From assembly GCA_934692905.1 (NCBI GenBank), contig CAKUUM010000049.1:1-11046 (forward strand): a stretch of DNA of 11,046 nt. The letters are read 5' to 3'. The position numbers and the translations under genes were made by a program. Positions 1 to 6,056 of this stretch are shown here, one piece after another (position 1 is the first letter of the stretch; each line of letters begins with the position of its first letter). The DNA comes from an uncultured Bacteroidales bacterium (GTDB lineage: Bacteria > Bacteroidota > Bacteroidia > Bacteroidales > Paludibacteraceae). The notes beneath the pieces were generated by a model. The model worked only from the letters and a program-made list of their open reading frames with translations. It had not been told where the DNA came from and did not search any database.

Positions 1-1594
1 CACCCTTGAGTATCTGTGAGGCTGCATCATACCATACGTTCTCGGTGTAATTGTTACGGCTCGGCTCGCGGTTAGCCATTGCAAAAGAACCATATAGCAG
101 GTGCCCGCCGTTCTGGTAGGTAAGTCCTGCCTTCGGGTTAAAGAAGTGATAGTCAACCGTCAGCGGAAGTTCCTGCATATCCTCGGAGTTGATACCGCTC
201 ATCGTATAGTGAATATAACGGTATTGTAGGTCGGCATACAGACTCAGTTTCTCTTGTGTACGGTTGATGACACGCCAGTTAGCCTTTGCATATACATTCG
301 CGTCCACCTTGTTGCTCTTTGAGCGATAGTATTCGTAATTGGGGTCCAACTTCGGCGCATAGACTGAGTCGTGCATATAGATGATAGTACCGAAGTGGTT
401 GCCAATGTAATCATTGGCTGCCATACCTATCTGTGCATCTACGTCTTCCGATACGTATTTGGTGGACAACACTACGCCTGCGAAATGGTTATCCAGGAAC
501 TTGCGATAGATAGCATTCGCTTTCTTCACCGTCACGGTATCCGTTTTGTCCGTTTCAGCATTATACACATACATGTCGTATGGTGACAAACCGAAGTAGG
601 AGAACTTCTTATTCTTCATCTGTTCGTAGTAACCGCCACCGTGAGTGTAGTGCAGAGTGGTATTGAGGCTCCAGTTAGGGTTGAAGCGGTGGTTGACAGA
701 CAGTTGCGCATGCTGTTGGGCGTAGTTGTCGGTCTGATTGTCATAGTATCTGGTCTCACCGTTGTCGTCTTCGTATTCGCCCGCGGGATTGTAGCGGCGG
801 TCTGCCCCGTTCAATCCGTAAGCCACATCTTTGGTGACGCCGTCCCATCCCATACCGGTCTTTTCCTTACCACCGAAGAAACGCCCGATGACCTGCGTCT
901 GCTTGCCATACCAGCCAAGGTCGCCGTAGTAAGAATAGAGGTCGGAACTTGCGCGATAGAGGAAACCGTCGGAATTGACCTTGCTGAAGCGCGCATTCGC
1001 ACGCCAGTTGTTGGGCAACACTACGTGTGCCGATGCCATCTCGCGGAACGTGTTGTACATACCCCCGTTGAAACTCAGCGTATAATGACTAACAGTGTCA
1101 TTATCACCCGTTTGCATATTCAGCGAAGCGCCAAAAGATGCCGAACCGTTGGTGGATGTACCCACACCGCGCTGCACATCGATGCTCGACATAGAGGCTG
1201 CCATATCCGTCATATTCACCCAGAAGACGGTTTGGCTCTCCTGATCGTTGAGCGGCACATCGTTGACGGTCATGTTGATGCGTGTATGGTCAGTACCGCG
1301 CACACGGAAATAGGTGTAACCCACACCCAATCCGTCATCGCTCGTTACCTGTAGCGCAGGTATCGTGGAGAGCAGGTAGGGCAGGTTCTGTCCCGTGTTC
1401 TCACGATTGAGCGTCTCATTCGATAGAACGCTGTGGTTCGTGGTGGTTTGTTGAACTCGTTGTGCCACGACCTGCACTTCATCCAGGTGTTGGTCTTGCA
1501 CAATCATTAACGTGTCGGCAGCATAGCCTTGCATGCCGCCCCAAAGGAGTGCTGCGTATCCGCAGCATACTCGCAAAAAGTGATTTGTTTTCAT
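1..1594 (-). CDS. TonB-dependent outer-membrane receptor, probable thiamin uptake (3' end outside window)
   Basis: The minus-strand frame is open from the ATG at 1594 to the left edge, about 531 codons, so the C-terminal part of the barrel is missing. Residues 1-25 form a signal peptide ending Gly-Tyr-Ala. A TonB-box-like LDEVQVVAQR follows at 37-46. A plug domain spans about 50-163, with RVRGTD at 98-103 and the typical end QRGVGTSTNGSASFG. Beta-barrel strands rich in aromatic residues and Asn follow. There is no N-terminal carboxypeptidase-like domain, so it resembles FecA/BtuB-type receptors more than SusC. Such receptors import scarce ligands across the outer membrane using TonB/ExbBD energy. 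The TPP riboswitch directly upstream points to thiamin or a related compound, matching the thiamin-regulated receptors known in Bacteroidetes as Omr1 or OMthi. The family call is firm; the substrate is inferred from the riboswitch. Confidence 0.93.
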   Translation of the reverse strand, partial: MKTNHFLRVCCGYAALLWGGMQGYAADTLMIVQDQHLDEVQVVAQRVQQTTTNHSVLSNETLNRENTGQNLPYLLSTIPALQVTSDDGLGVGYTYFRVRGTDHTRINMTVNDVPLNDQESQTVFWVNMTDMAASMSSIDVQRGVGTSTNGSASFGASLNMQTGDNDTVSHYTLSFNGGMYNTFREMASAHVVLPNNWRANARFSKVNSDGFLYRASSDLYSYYGDLGWYGKQTQVIGRFFGGKEKTGMGWDGVTKDVAYGLNGADRRYNPAGEYEDDNGETRYYDNQTDNYAQQHAQLSVNHRFNPNWSLNTTLHYTHGGGYYEQMKNKKFSYFGLSPYDMYVYNAETDKTDTVTVKKANAIYRKFLDNHFAGVVLSTKYVSEDVDAQIGMAANDYIGNHFGTIIYMHDSVYAPKLDPNYEYYRSKSNKVDANVYAKANWRVINRTQEKLSLYADLQYRYIHYTMSGINSEDMQELPLTVDYHFFNPKAGLTYQNGGHLLYGSFAMANREPSRNNYTENVWYDAASQILKG

Positions 1595-1663
1595 TTCCCT
1601 CTACAGAATTACCTGTGCAGGTTCCACGGGTTTAATCTCAGCCTAAGGCACCCCGAACGAATC
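1595..1663 (-). promoter_or_regulatory. TPP riboswitch (THI element)
   Basis: Read on the minus strand, the THI-box signatures occur in canonical order: GGGGTGCC (1654-1647), GGCTGAGA (1643-1636), ACCC (1631-1628), AACCTG (1623-1618), CAGGTAATTCTG (1615-1604) and AGGGAA (1600-1595). P2 pairs GGGGT with ACCC. P3 is a minimal GCC/GGC stem with a three-base loop. P5 pairs ACAG with CTGT, and P4 pairs CCT with AGG. P1 is weak by eye. The last aptamer bases directly precede the receptor ATG at 1594. There is no U-tract or room for a terminator hairpin, so ligand binding probably blocks ribosome access. Family knowledge: thiamin pyrophosphate binding lowers expression. Confidence 0.95.
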
Positions 1664-1674
1664 TGAACGAAAGT

Positions 1675-1706
1675 TCTATGTAAGTGAATTATAGTCTATA
1701 GACAAA
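1675..1706 (-). promoter_or_regulatory. Possible weak promoter for the riboswitch-receptor transcript
   Basis: A TTTG at 1706-1703 lies exactly 20 bases upstream of TACATAGA (1682-1675), which matches the Bacteroidetes TAnnTTTG box only partly. Initiation here would begin the transcript just before the aptamer. It overlaps the 3' end of the upstream beta-barrel gene. Read-through from that gene is the alternative. Confidence 0.35.
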
Positions 1707-2465
1707 CGTCACCATCCAGCCCCACTCATTCAACTTCTGCGTAGGCACCACGGGTGTCCGCATCAAGTTGTTCAAACCGAAGTCGTATCCCGACTGCAAG
1801 CGGTACCTGTCCCACTCCAAGCCGCCGCCAAGACCGAACTGGATGTTGGTGCGATAGAGTTGCTTGTCTGCATATCGGTCATGGTTGGTCAACGGAATGC
1901 CTTGCGCTTGCAGCCACTCGGTTGTGAGCGAGGAGGTGTTGTTGGTCATAAGGTCGTAACTGGTCAGACCTATTTGCAACTGCGGACCTGCATAAAAGAA
2001 CAGACGCAACTGCTTCCAGAGTGTGATGGTATAATAGGCGCGCACGGGAATAGTCAGTTCCAACTGCACAATATCGTGCCGAAGCACTTCCACCTGTGCA
2101 CTCTCGGCTGTCCGAGAACGCCAGTGCTGGTTTTGGTAGCCGTATGTGAGCGATGCCAGCGCCCCCGTCTGGATGCTGAAATGATAAGGCAGCAGGAAAT
2201 CCACCGTACCGCCAAAGCGCAAACCGTGCAAATACATAGCGACGGAGTCATTCTGACGCTGCTGCCACTGCACAAAACCCGTCTCTATGCGCCACTCCGT
2301 GCCGAACTTGTACACTTCAGCCGCTTCCTTGCGCGTAGGGTCGAAGAAATCAGGCTCCGCGGTCTGCAAATCGGGCATCGGCTTGGCGTCTTGTGCCGCC
2401 AAGCCATTGCTGAGAAGCAGACCTCCCAACACCATACACCATATATATATATAGGACTTCTTCAT
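1689..2465 (-). CDS. Outer-membrane beta-barrel protein of unknown function
   Basis: A 258-residue protein. The first 24 residues (MKKSYIYIW, then a Leu/Gly-rich core ending LAA) form a signal peptide cleaved before QDAKP. The mature part alternates polar and hydrophobic or aromatic residues, as in the small transmembrane barrels of the PorT/OMP_b-brl type common in Bacteroidetes, and it ends in VTFVYRL. The frame is open to 2576, but I place the start at 2465. The longer N-terminus is very basic and has no signal sequence, and a promoter box at 2510-2503 lies inside it. The stop is 25 bases before the TPP riboswitch, so read-through into the thiamin receptor is possible, but this gene itself is not behind the riboswitch. 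No specific function can be read from the sequence. Confidence 0.8.
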   Translation of the reverse strand: MKKSYIYIWCMVLGGLLLSNGLAAQDAKPMPDLQTAEPDFFDPTRKEAAEVYKFGTEWRIETGFVQWQQRQNDSVAMYLHGLRFGGTVDFLLPYHFSIQTGALASLTYGYQNQHWRSRTAESAQVEVLRHDIVQLELTIPVRAYYTITLWKQLRLFFYAGPQLQIGLTSYDLMTNNTSSLTTEWLQAQGIPLTNHDRYADKQLYRTNIQFGLGGGLEWDRYRLQSGYDFGLNNLMRTPVVPTQKLNEWGWMVTFVYRL

Positions 2466-2502
2466 CTTCCGCACAAGGCATTTTCGCCTTCTTTTCCGCC
2501 GA

Positions 2503-2534
2503 CAAAGGTAGTATATTCTTCTTGAATATACAAT
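2503..2534 (-). promoter_or_regulatory. Promoter of the beta-barrel gene
   Basis: On the minus strand there is a full Bacteroidetes -7 box, TACCTTTG at 2510-2503, with ATTG (one mismatch to TTTG) at 2534-2531 after a 20-base spacer. The predicted transcript start near 2498 leaves a leader of about 30 bases before the ATG at 2465. This supports the short form of the gene. Confidence 0.7.
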
Positions 2535-2569
2535 TATTCGCAGAAAAATATGCTTTTTTCTCACAATAA

Positions 2570-2601
2570 TTTGCACAATTCAAAAAGTAGCAGTACCTTT
2601 G
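2570..2601 (+). promoter_or_regulatory. Promoter of the tRNA-Glu/rpsT transcript
   Basis: TTTG at 2570-2573, a 20-base spacer, then TACCTTTG at 2594-2601. This is a perfect match to the Bacteroidetes housekeeping promoter. It points away from the beta-barrel promoter, and the two -33 boxes are only about 35 bases apart. Confidence 0.8.
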
Positions 2602-2710
2602 CAGCCGATTTCCGCCTGTGCGGTCTCTTGTGCGTGCTACTGACGCGCGCGGAAGGGGCAACAGGAAAACTGGGGTGAGGCAAGAATGAGTAAAAGGCGG
2701 GATATGAGAT

Positions 2711-2782
2711 GGTCCATTCGTCTATCGGTTAGGACGAGAGATTTTCATTCTCTAAAGAGCAGTTCGACTCTGCTATGGACTA
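2711..2782 (+). tRNA. tRNA-Glu (anticodon TTC)
   Basis: A complete 72-base cloverleaf. The acceptor stem is GGTCCAT/ATGGACT, with a G-U first pair and discriminator A. The D stem is GTCT/GGAC. The anticodon stem is AGAGA/TCTCT around loop TTTTCAT, with anticodon TTC at 2744-2746. The T stem is AGCAG/CTGCT around TTCGACT. The 3' CCA is not encoded. It lies about 105 bases downstream of its promoter and 46 bases before rpsT, probably on the same primary transcript. Confidence 0.97.
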
Positions 2783-2828
2783 CAAATTAAATAGATTAAA
2801 GAACCAAAAATTTAACTAACAGAATAAG

Positions 2829-3083
2829 ATGGCAAATCATAAATCATCTTTGAAGCGTATTCGCCAGACGGCAGCCCGTAAGGCACACAATCATTATTAT
2901 GCAAAGACCACCCGCAACGCCATTCGCGTGCTGCGTGCTACTACCGACAAGGCTGCTGCAGAGCAGTTGCTGCCGAAAGTAAGTTCGATGTTGGATAAGT
3001 TGGCAAAGCGCAACATCATCCATCGCAACAAGGCTGCAAACCTGAAGTCGGGTCTGGCTCTGCATACCAACAAACTCGCTTAA
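2829..3083 (+). CDS. rpsT: 30S ribosomal protein S20
   Basis: An 84-residue, strongly basic protein beginning MANHKSSLKRIRQ, with the helical repeats and the KRNIIHRNKAANLKSGL segment typical of S20, at the usual family length. S20 binds 16S rRNA early in 30S assembly. The start follows an A/T-rich 46-base spacer after tRNA-Glu. No separate promoter box is visible there, so it is probably expressed from the promoter at 2570-2601 after tRNA processing. A strong hairpin terminator follows 29 bases after the stop. No anomaly seen. Confidence 0.98.
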   Translation: MANHKSSLKRIRQTAARKAHNHYYAKTTRNAIRVLRATTDKAAAEQLLPKVSSMLDKLAKRNIIHRNKAANLKSGLALHTNKLA

Positions 3084-3112
3084 GCGATTGTTCATTAATT
3101 CCCTATATAGCA

Positions 3113-3139
3113 GGGGGCTACCGCAAGGTAGTCCCCTTT
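3113..3139 (+). terminator. Rho-independent terminator of the tRNA-Glu/rpsT unit
   Basis: A ten-pair stem, GGGGGCTACC (3113-3122) with GGTAGTCCCC (3127-3136), includes one G-U pair and is capped by a GCAA tetraloop. It is followed by TTTGTT on the plus strand. The minus-strand side has no U-rich tail, so it should not serve smpB. Confidence 0.85.
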
Positions 3140-3232
3140 GTTGCATCAAAACCATTTCTGTGGTAATACCCGCGCAGGCAGTTTTGTTGTACATATATGC
3201 GCTGCGAATAGCCGATAGCGTGTATGCAGGGC

Positions 3233-3703
3233 TCAGTAGCGGCGCGCGTTGTCCCGCATGGCACGCTGCAATTCCCGCTTATCGTCCTGCTCACGAAGCG
3301 ACTGGCGTTTGTCGTACGCATGCTTACCCTGACACAGAGCAATCTCCATCTTAGCCAGCCCTTTCTCGTTGATAAACAGGCGCAAAGGTATAATCGTCTT
3401 GCCCGATTCTTTCGTCAGCCGCTCCAACTTGCGCAACTCTTTGCGCGTGAGAAGCAATTTGCGGTCGCGCTTTGCCTCATGGTTAGCGTAACTGCCAAAA
3501 CGGTATTCCGCGATGTGCATCTGCTTGACCCACAATTCGTTGCCTTCGAACATACAATAGGTGTCCGCCAACGAGGCTTTGCTCTCGCGGATAGACTTGA
3601 TTTCCGTGCCAAACAACTGAATACCAGCCGTATATCGGTCCAGTATCTCGTAGTCGAACGTGGCACGCCGGTTCTTGATATTTACGTCACTCTTCAGTCG
3701 CAT
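3233..3703 (-). CDS. smpB: SsrA-binding protein SmpB
   Basis: A 156-residue protein. SmpB binds tmRNA and brings it to stalled ribosomes for trans-translation. Family signatures are NIKNRRATFDYEILD near the N-terminus, GTEIKSIRESKASLADTYC, the central ELWVKQMHIAEY, and INEKGLAKMEIALCQGKHAYDKR. A basic C-terminal tail ends in ARRY. The frame is open to 3826, but the start is placed at the ATG at 3703. SmpB homology begins there, and the promoter box at 3720-3713 lies just upstream, inside the longer frame. It is convergent to rpsT. No clear terminator is visible between 3137 and 3232 on the minus strand. The tmRNA gene itself is not in this window. Confidence 0.97.
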   Translation of the reverse strand: MRLKSDVNIKNRRATFDYEILDRYTAGIQLFGTEIKSIRESKASLADTYCMFEGNELWVKQMHIAEYRFGSYANHEAKRDRKLLLTRKELRKLERLTKESGKTIIPLRLFINEKGLAKMEIALCQGKHAYDKRQSLREQDDKRELQRAMRDNARRY

Positions 3704-3712
3704 AATGCGGCA

Positions 3713-3744
3713 CAAAGTTACACAAAATAATTCAAACTGCCAAA
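3713..3744 (-). promoter_or_regulatory. smpB promoter giving a near-leaderless mRNA
   Basis: On the minus strand, TTTG at 3744-3741, a 20-base spacer and TAACTTTG at 3720-3713 match the Bacteroidetes promoter fully. Only nine bases separate the -7 box from the smpB ATG at 3703. The 5' leader is therefore predicted to be only a few bases. Confidence 0.75.
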
Positions 3745-3753
3745 ATCCCGGCT

Positions 3754-3768
3754 GTTTGTCCGACAAAC
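3754..3768. promoter_or_regulatory. 15-bp palindrome upstream of smpB, operator-like
   Basis: GTTTGTC and GACAAAC are perfect inverted 7-base arms around a single C. The site lies ten bases upstream of the smpB -33 box, where a dimeric regulator could bind. No regulator is known, so the role is inferred from position and symmetry. Confidence 0.35.
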
Positions 3769-3820
3769 TTGACGATACGGGGTGCGCCGGCTCCCGATAT
3801 CCTCCCGACAAGGTCGGCGG

Positions 3821-3875
3821 AATCACATACTAATCACATACTAATAACATACTAACCACATACTAATCACATACA
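3821..3875. repeat. Five tandem copies of an 11-bp repeat
   Basis: Unit AATCACATACT. Copies 1 and 2 (3821-3831, 3832-3842) are identical. Copies 3 (3843-3853) and 4 (3854-3864) each differ by one base. Copy 5 (3865-3875) differs only at its last base. The array is intergenic, between the divergent promoters of smpB and the antiporter. Its period is close to one helical turn. CCCGACA words flank it at 3804-3810, 3881-3887 and 3904-3910. The roughly 300-base gap 3704-4004 contains no convincing gene. Confidence 0.9.
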
Positions 3876-3923
3876 CTTAACCCGACAAAAGCACGAGAAT
3901 TTTCCCGACATTTCCACTATGCA

Positions 3924-3955
3924 CTTGCAAAAACCATTTTATTTATGTACCTTTG
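3924..3955 (+). promoter_or_regulatory. Promoter of the antiporter gene
   Basis: TACCTTTG at 3948-3955 is a full -7 box. CTTG at 3924-3927, one mismatch from TTTG, lies 20 bases upstream. Predicted transcription begins near 3960, leaving a leader of about 45 bases before the ATG at 4005. Confidence 0.7.
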
Positions 3956-4004
3956 CAGGGCAAACAGGTGTTGTAGGTTTTGTACAATCCAAATCGAGAT
4001 AATT

Positions 4005-5630
4005 ATGCAAGTAGAGTTGGTGCTTTTGGTGCTGTCGTTGCTGTTCTTCGCCAGTATCTTCACAGATAAAATAGGATATAAATTCGGCGTGCCTGCGCTG
4101 CTGCTGTTTCTGGCGGTGGGTATGCTGTTCGGTCCGGAAGGAATAGGGCGCATATTCAACGAAGACGGGATGGGCTACATGCTCAGCGTCGGCTCTGCAC
4201 AAGCCATTGGTACAGTGGCACTTTGTATCATCCTGTTCTCCGGCGGCTTGGACACCAAACTCTCGGATATACGCCCCGTGATGGCGCCCGGACTGACGCT
4301 GGCAACAATAGGCGTGCTCCTGACCGCCCTGATAACGGGTGTGATAATCTACTGGATATTCGGTTGGCTGAACGCCGTGGCGAGCGTGAGTATCGGGGTG
4401 GCGCTGCTGATGGCATCCACCATGTCATCCACCGACTCGGCCTCCGTGTTCTCCATTTTGCGCACCAACGGCATAGGTCTGAAACACAACCTGCGCCCCC
4501 TGCTGGAGTTGGAGAGCGGCGCCAACGACCCTATGGCATACGTGCTGACCACCACGCTGATAGGTGTCGTTACTGCCACGGCGGCAGACGTCACCGCGCT
4601 GTCTATCATACAAACAATTGTTGTTCAGTTGGTTATGGGTGCCGTGATGGGTTTCCTGTTTGGGAAAGGCATCGTGGAACTGATGCGCAAGGTGCAACTC
4701 AGCAATGAGTCACTTTATCCTATTATGGTGCTGACGGCGTGCATTTTTATCTTTTCTATCACCTACTACCTGCAGGGCAACACCTACTTGGCTGTATATA
4801 TCGGCGGTTTGGTTATCGGGAACAGCAAGTTCACCCGCAAGCGGCAGACACGCAGTTTCTTCGACGGTCTGACGTGGTTGAGCCAACTGCTGATGTTCCT
4901 GGTGCTGGGTCTGATGGTGCGCCCGAGCGACCTGATAAAGGTGGAAGTGCTGCTTCCATGCCTGATTATCAGCATAGTAATGATATTTATCTCACGCCCG
5001 ATTTCGGTATTTTTGTGCATGCTGCCGTTCCGACAATTCAAGATGCAGGATAAGTTGATGCTCAGTTGGGTGGGGCTGAAAGGGGCGGTCCCTATCCTGT
5101 TCGCGATTCTTTGCAAGGCCGGCGGAGTGGCACATGCCGATTTGATATTCAACATCGTGTTCCTCTGCACGCTGGTGTCGCTGATTGTACAAGGCACCTC
5201 GCTGTCGGCTATGGCGAAGAAATTAGGGCTGGCTATGCCGCCTGTGCAACTGAAGAAACTCGTCCATTTTGACATTGATCTGCCGGAAGAGATTGAATCA
5301 TCGGCAACGGAAATGGAGGTGGACGCGCCCATGTTGGTCAATGGCAACATGCTCAAGGATTTGGCTATCCCATCCAAGACGCTGGTGATTATGGTGCGCA
5401 GGGGAGAGGATTTCTTTGTGCCGACGGGCAAATCGGTGCTTGAGATAGGCGACCAACTTCTGGTTATCACCGACAACGATGCCGCCCTCGCAGCACAATA
5501 CCGCGAGGCCGAGGAAGAGGAGGAAAACCACCACTGGGGACCCCGTTTGATAAATGATACCAAGGATTTTCTCAAAGAGAAATGGCACCAGATAAGCCAC
5601 CCCACAAAGCCATCCCAGCCCAAAGCATAA
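4005..5630 (+). CDS. nhaP2: K+/H+ antiporter, CPA1 family with RCK_C (TrkA-C) domain
   Basis: A 541-residue protein. Residues 1 to about 410 are a run of hydrophobic segments typical of monovalent cation/proton antiporters. They include SSTDSASVFSILR (Asp144) and ELESGANDPMAY with the family Asn174-Asp175 pair. Residues about 440-505 form an RCK_C/TrkA-C domain (MLVNGNMLKDLAIP to IGDQLLVI), and an acidic, polar tail follows. This architecture matches the NhaP2/CvrA group of potassium/proton antiporters. It is shorter than the E. coli protein, which has an extra C-terminal domain. The role is probably K+ or Na+ export in exchange for protons at the inner membrane, so the symbol is assigned by homology. 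The upstream frame is open to 3945, but that start would fall inside the promoter box, so ATG 4005 is preferred. The HMA gene follows after 20 bases. Confidence 0.9.
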   Translation: MQVELVLLVLSLLFFASIFTDKIGYKFGVPALLLFLAVGMLFGPEGIGRIFNEDGMGYMLSVGSAQAIGTVALCIILFSGGLDTKLSDIRPVMAPGLTLATIGVLLTALITGVIIYWIFGWLNAVASVSIGVALLMASTMSSTDSASVFSILRTNGIGLKHNLRPLLELESGANDPMAYVLTTTLIGVVTATAADVTALSIIQTIVVQLVMGAVMGFLFGKGIVELMRKVQLSNESLYPIMVLTACIFIFSITYYLQGNTYLAVYIGGLVIGNSKFTRKRQTRSFFDGLTWLSQLLMFLVLGLMVRPSDLIKVEVLLPCLIISIVMIFISRPISVFLCMLPFRQFKMQDKLMLSWVGLKGAVPILFAILCKAGGVAHADLIFNIVFLCTLVSLIVQGTSLSAMAKKLGLAMPPVQLKKLVHFDIDLPEEIESSATEMEVDAPMLVNGNMLKDLAIPSKTLVIMVRRGEDFFVPTGKSVLEIGDQLLVITDNDAALAAQYREAEEEEENHHWGPRLINDTKDFLKEKWHQISHPTKPSQPKA

Positions 5631-5650
5631 TAAAGTTATACTATCCGGAT

Positions 5651-6004
5651 ATGAAACGTTTAATTGCATTTTTTATAGCCCTCATCCCGTTAGCATTCGG
5701 GCTGACTACCGCCAACGCCAAGGTGGACAAGCAAACCGTTGTCTTTTATGTGGACATACACTGCCAAGGCTGCTGTGACAAAATAATGAAAAATATCGCC
5801 TTTGAAAAAGGGGTCAAGGACATCGTTTGCGACCTCGATACCAAGACGGTAACCGTCACTTACGACGCGAACAAAACGGACATCCCGACTCTGCAAAAAG
5901 CCTTTGCACGTATTGGGAAACCCGCCACTACGACTCCTACCGCGCCCTCCAATGCGGGCACCTCCGCCCAGCCCCAACCTGCGCCGCCGACTAACAGAAA
6001 GTAG
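5651..6004 (+). CDS. Secreted heavy-metal-associated (HMA) domain protein
   Basis: A 117-residue protein. A signal peptide covers residues 1-23 (MKRLIAFFIA to ANA). It is followed by one HMA fold at about 27-92, containing the metal-binding Cys38-Gln-Gly-Cys41 and a beta-alpha-beta pattern ending VTVTYDANKTDIPTLQKAFARIG. The last 25 residues are a Pro/Thr/Ala-rich, probably disordered tail. HMA proteins bind soft metals such as Cu(I) or Hg(II) and pass them to P-type ATPases, but no such ATPase is in view. Two further cysteines are present (Cys42 and Cys60). The frame begins earlier at 5582 inside the antiporter, but the signal peptide fixes the start at 5651. It is 20 bases after the antiporter stop with no promoter box between, so it is probably co-transcribed. 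The metal and partner are unknown. Confidence 0.82.
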   Translation: MKRLIAFFIALIPLAFGLTTANAKVDKQTVVFYVDIHCQGCCDKIMKNIAFEKGVKDIVCDLDTKTVTVTYDANKTDIPTLQKAFARIGKPATTTPTAPSNAGTSAQPQPAPPTNRK

Positions 6005-6024
6005 GCTGACAAAAAGGCTGCCAT

Positions 6025-6056
6025 TTTGCATATCTCGCAAAAAAGTTGTACCTTTG
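6025..6056 (+). promoter_or_regulatory. Promoter of the gldD-dus operon
   Basis: TTTG at 6025-6028, a 20-base spacer and TACCTTTG at 6049-6056 form a perfect Bacteroidetes promoter. The -7 box overlaps one arm of a perfect inverted repeat, CTCGCAAA (6034-6041) and TTTGCGAG (6053-6060), separated by 11 bases. A bound repressor there would cover the -7 box. Confidence 0.8.

Noticed and set aside
641..1354. Long plus-strand open frame (237 codons) opposite the TonB receptor
   Set aside because: It is antisense to a clear receptor-coding frame with plug and barrel motifs. Its translation has no domain or signal features and is only a shadow of the codon bias.
1860..2525. Plus-strand open frame (221 codons) opposite the beta-barrel gene
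   Set aside because: It runs through the barrel gene and its promoter and has no recognisable protein features.
2466..2576. N-terminal extension of the barrel protein to an ATG at 2576
   Set aside because: The extension is highly basic, destroys the signal peptide and contains the gene's own promoter box.
3113..3139. Use of the rpsT terminator as a bidirectional terminator for smpB
   Set aside because: The minus-strand side of the hairpin is not followed by a U-rich tract.
3088..3354. Plus-strand open frame between rpsT and smpB
   Set aside because: It spans the rpsT terminator and the antisense end of smpB, with no family features.
3821..3875. CRISPR array reading of the short tandem repeats
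   Set aside because: The units are 11 bases and directly adjacent, with no spacers and no cas genes.
4223..4708. Plus-strand alternative frame (161 codons) inside the antiporter
   Set aside because: The antiporter frame shows clear transmembrane segments and motifs over the same bases. The alternative is an Arg-rich shadow.
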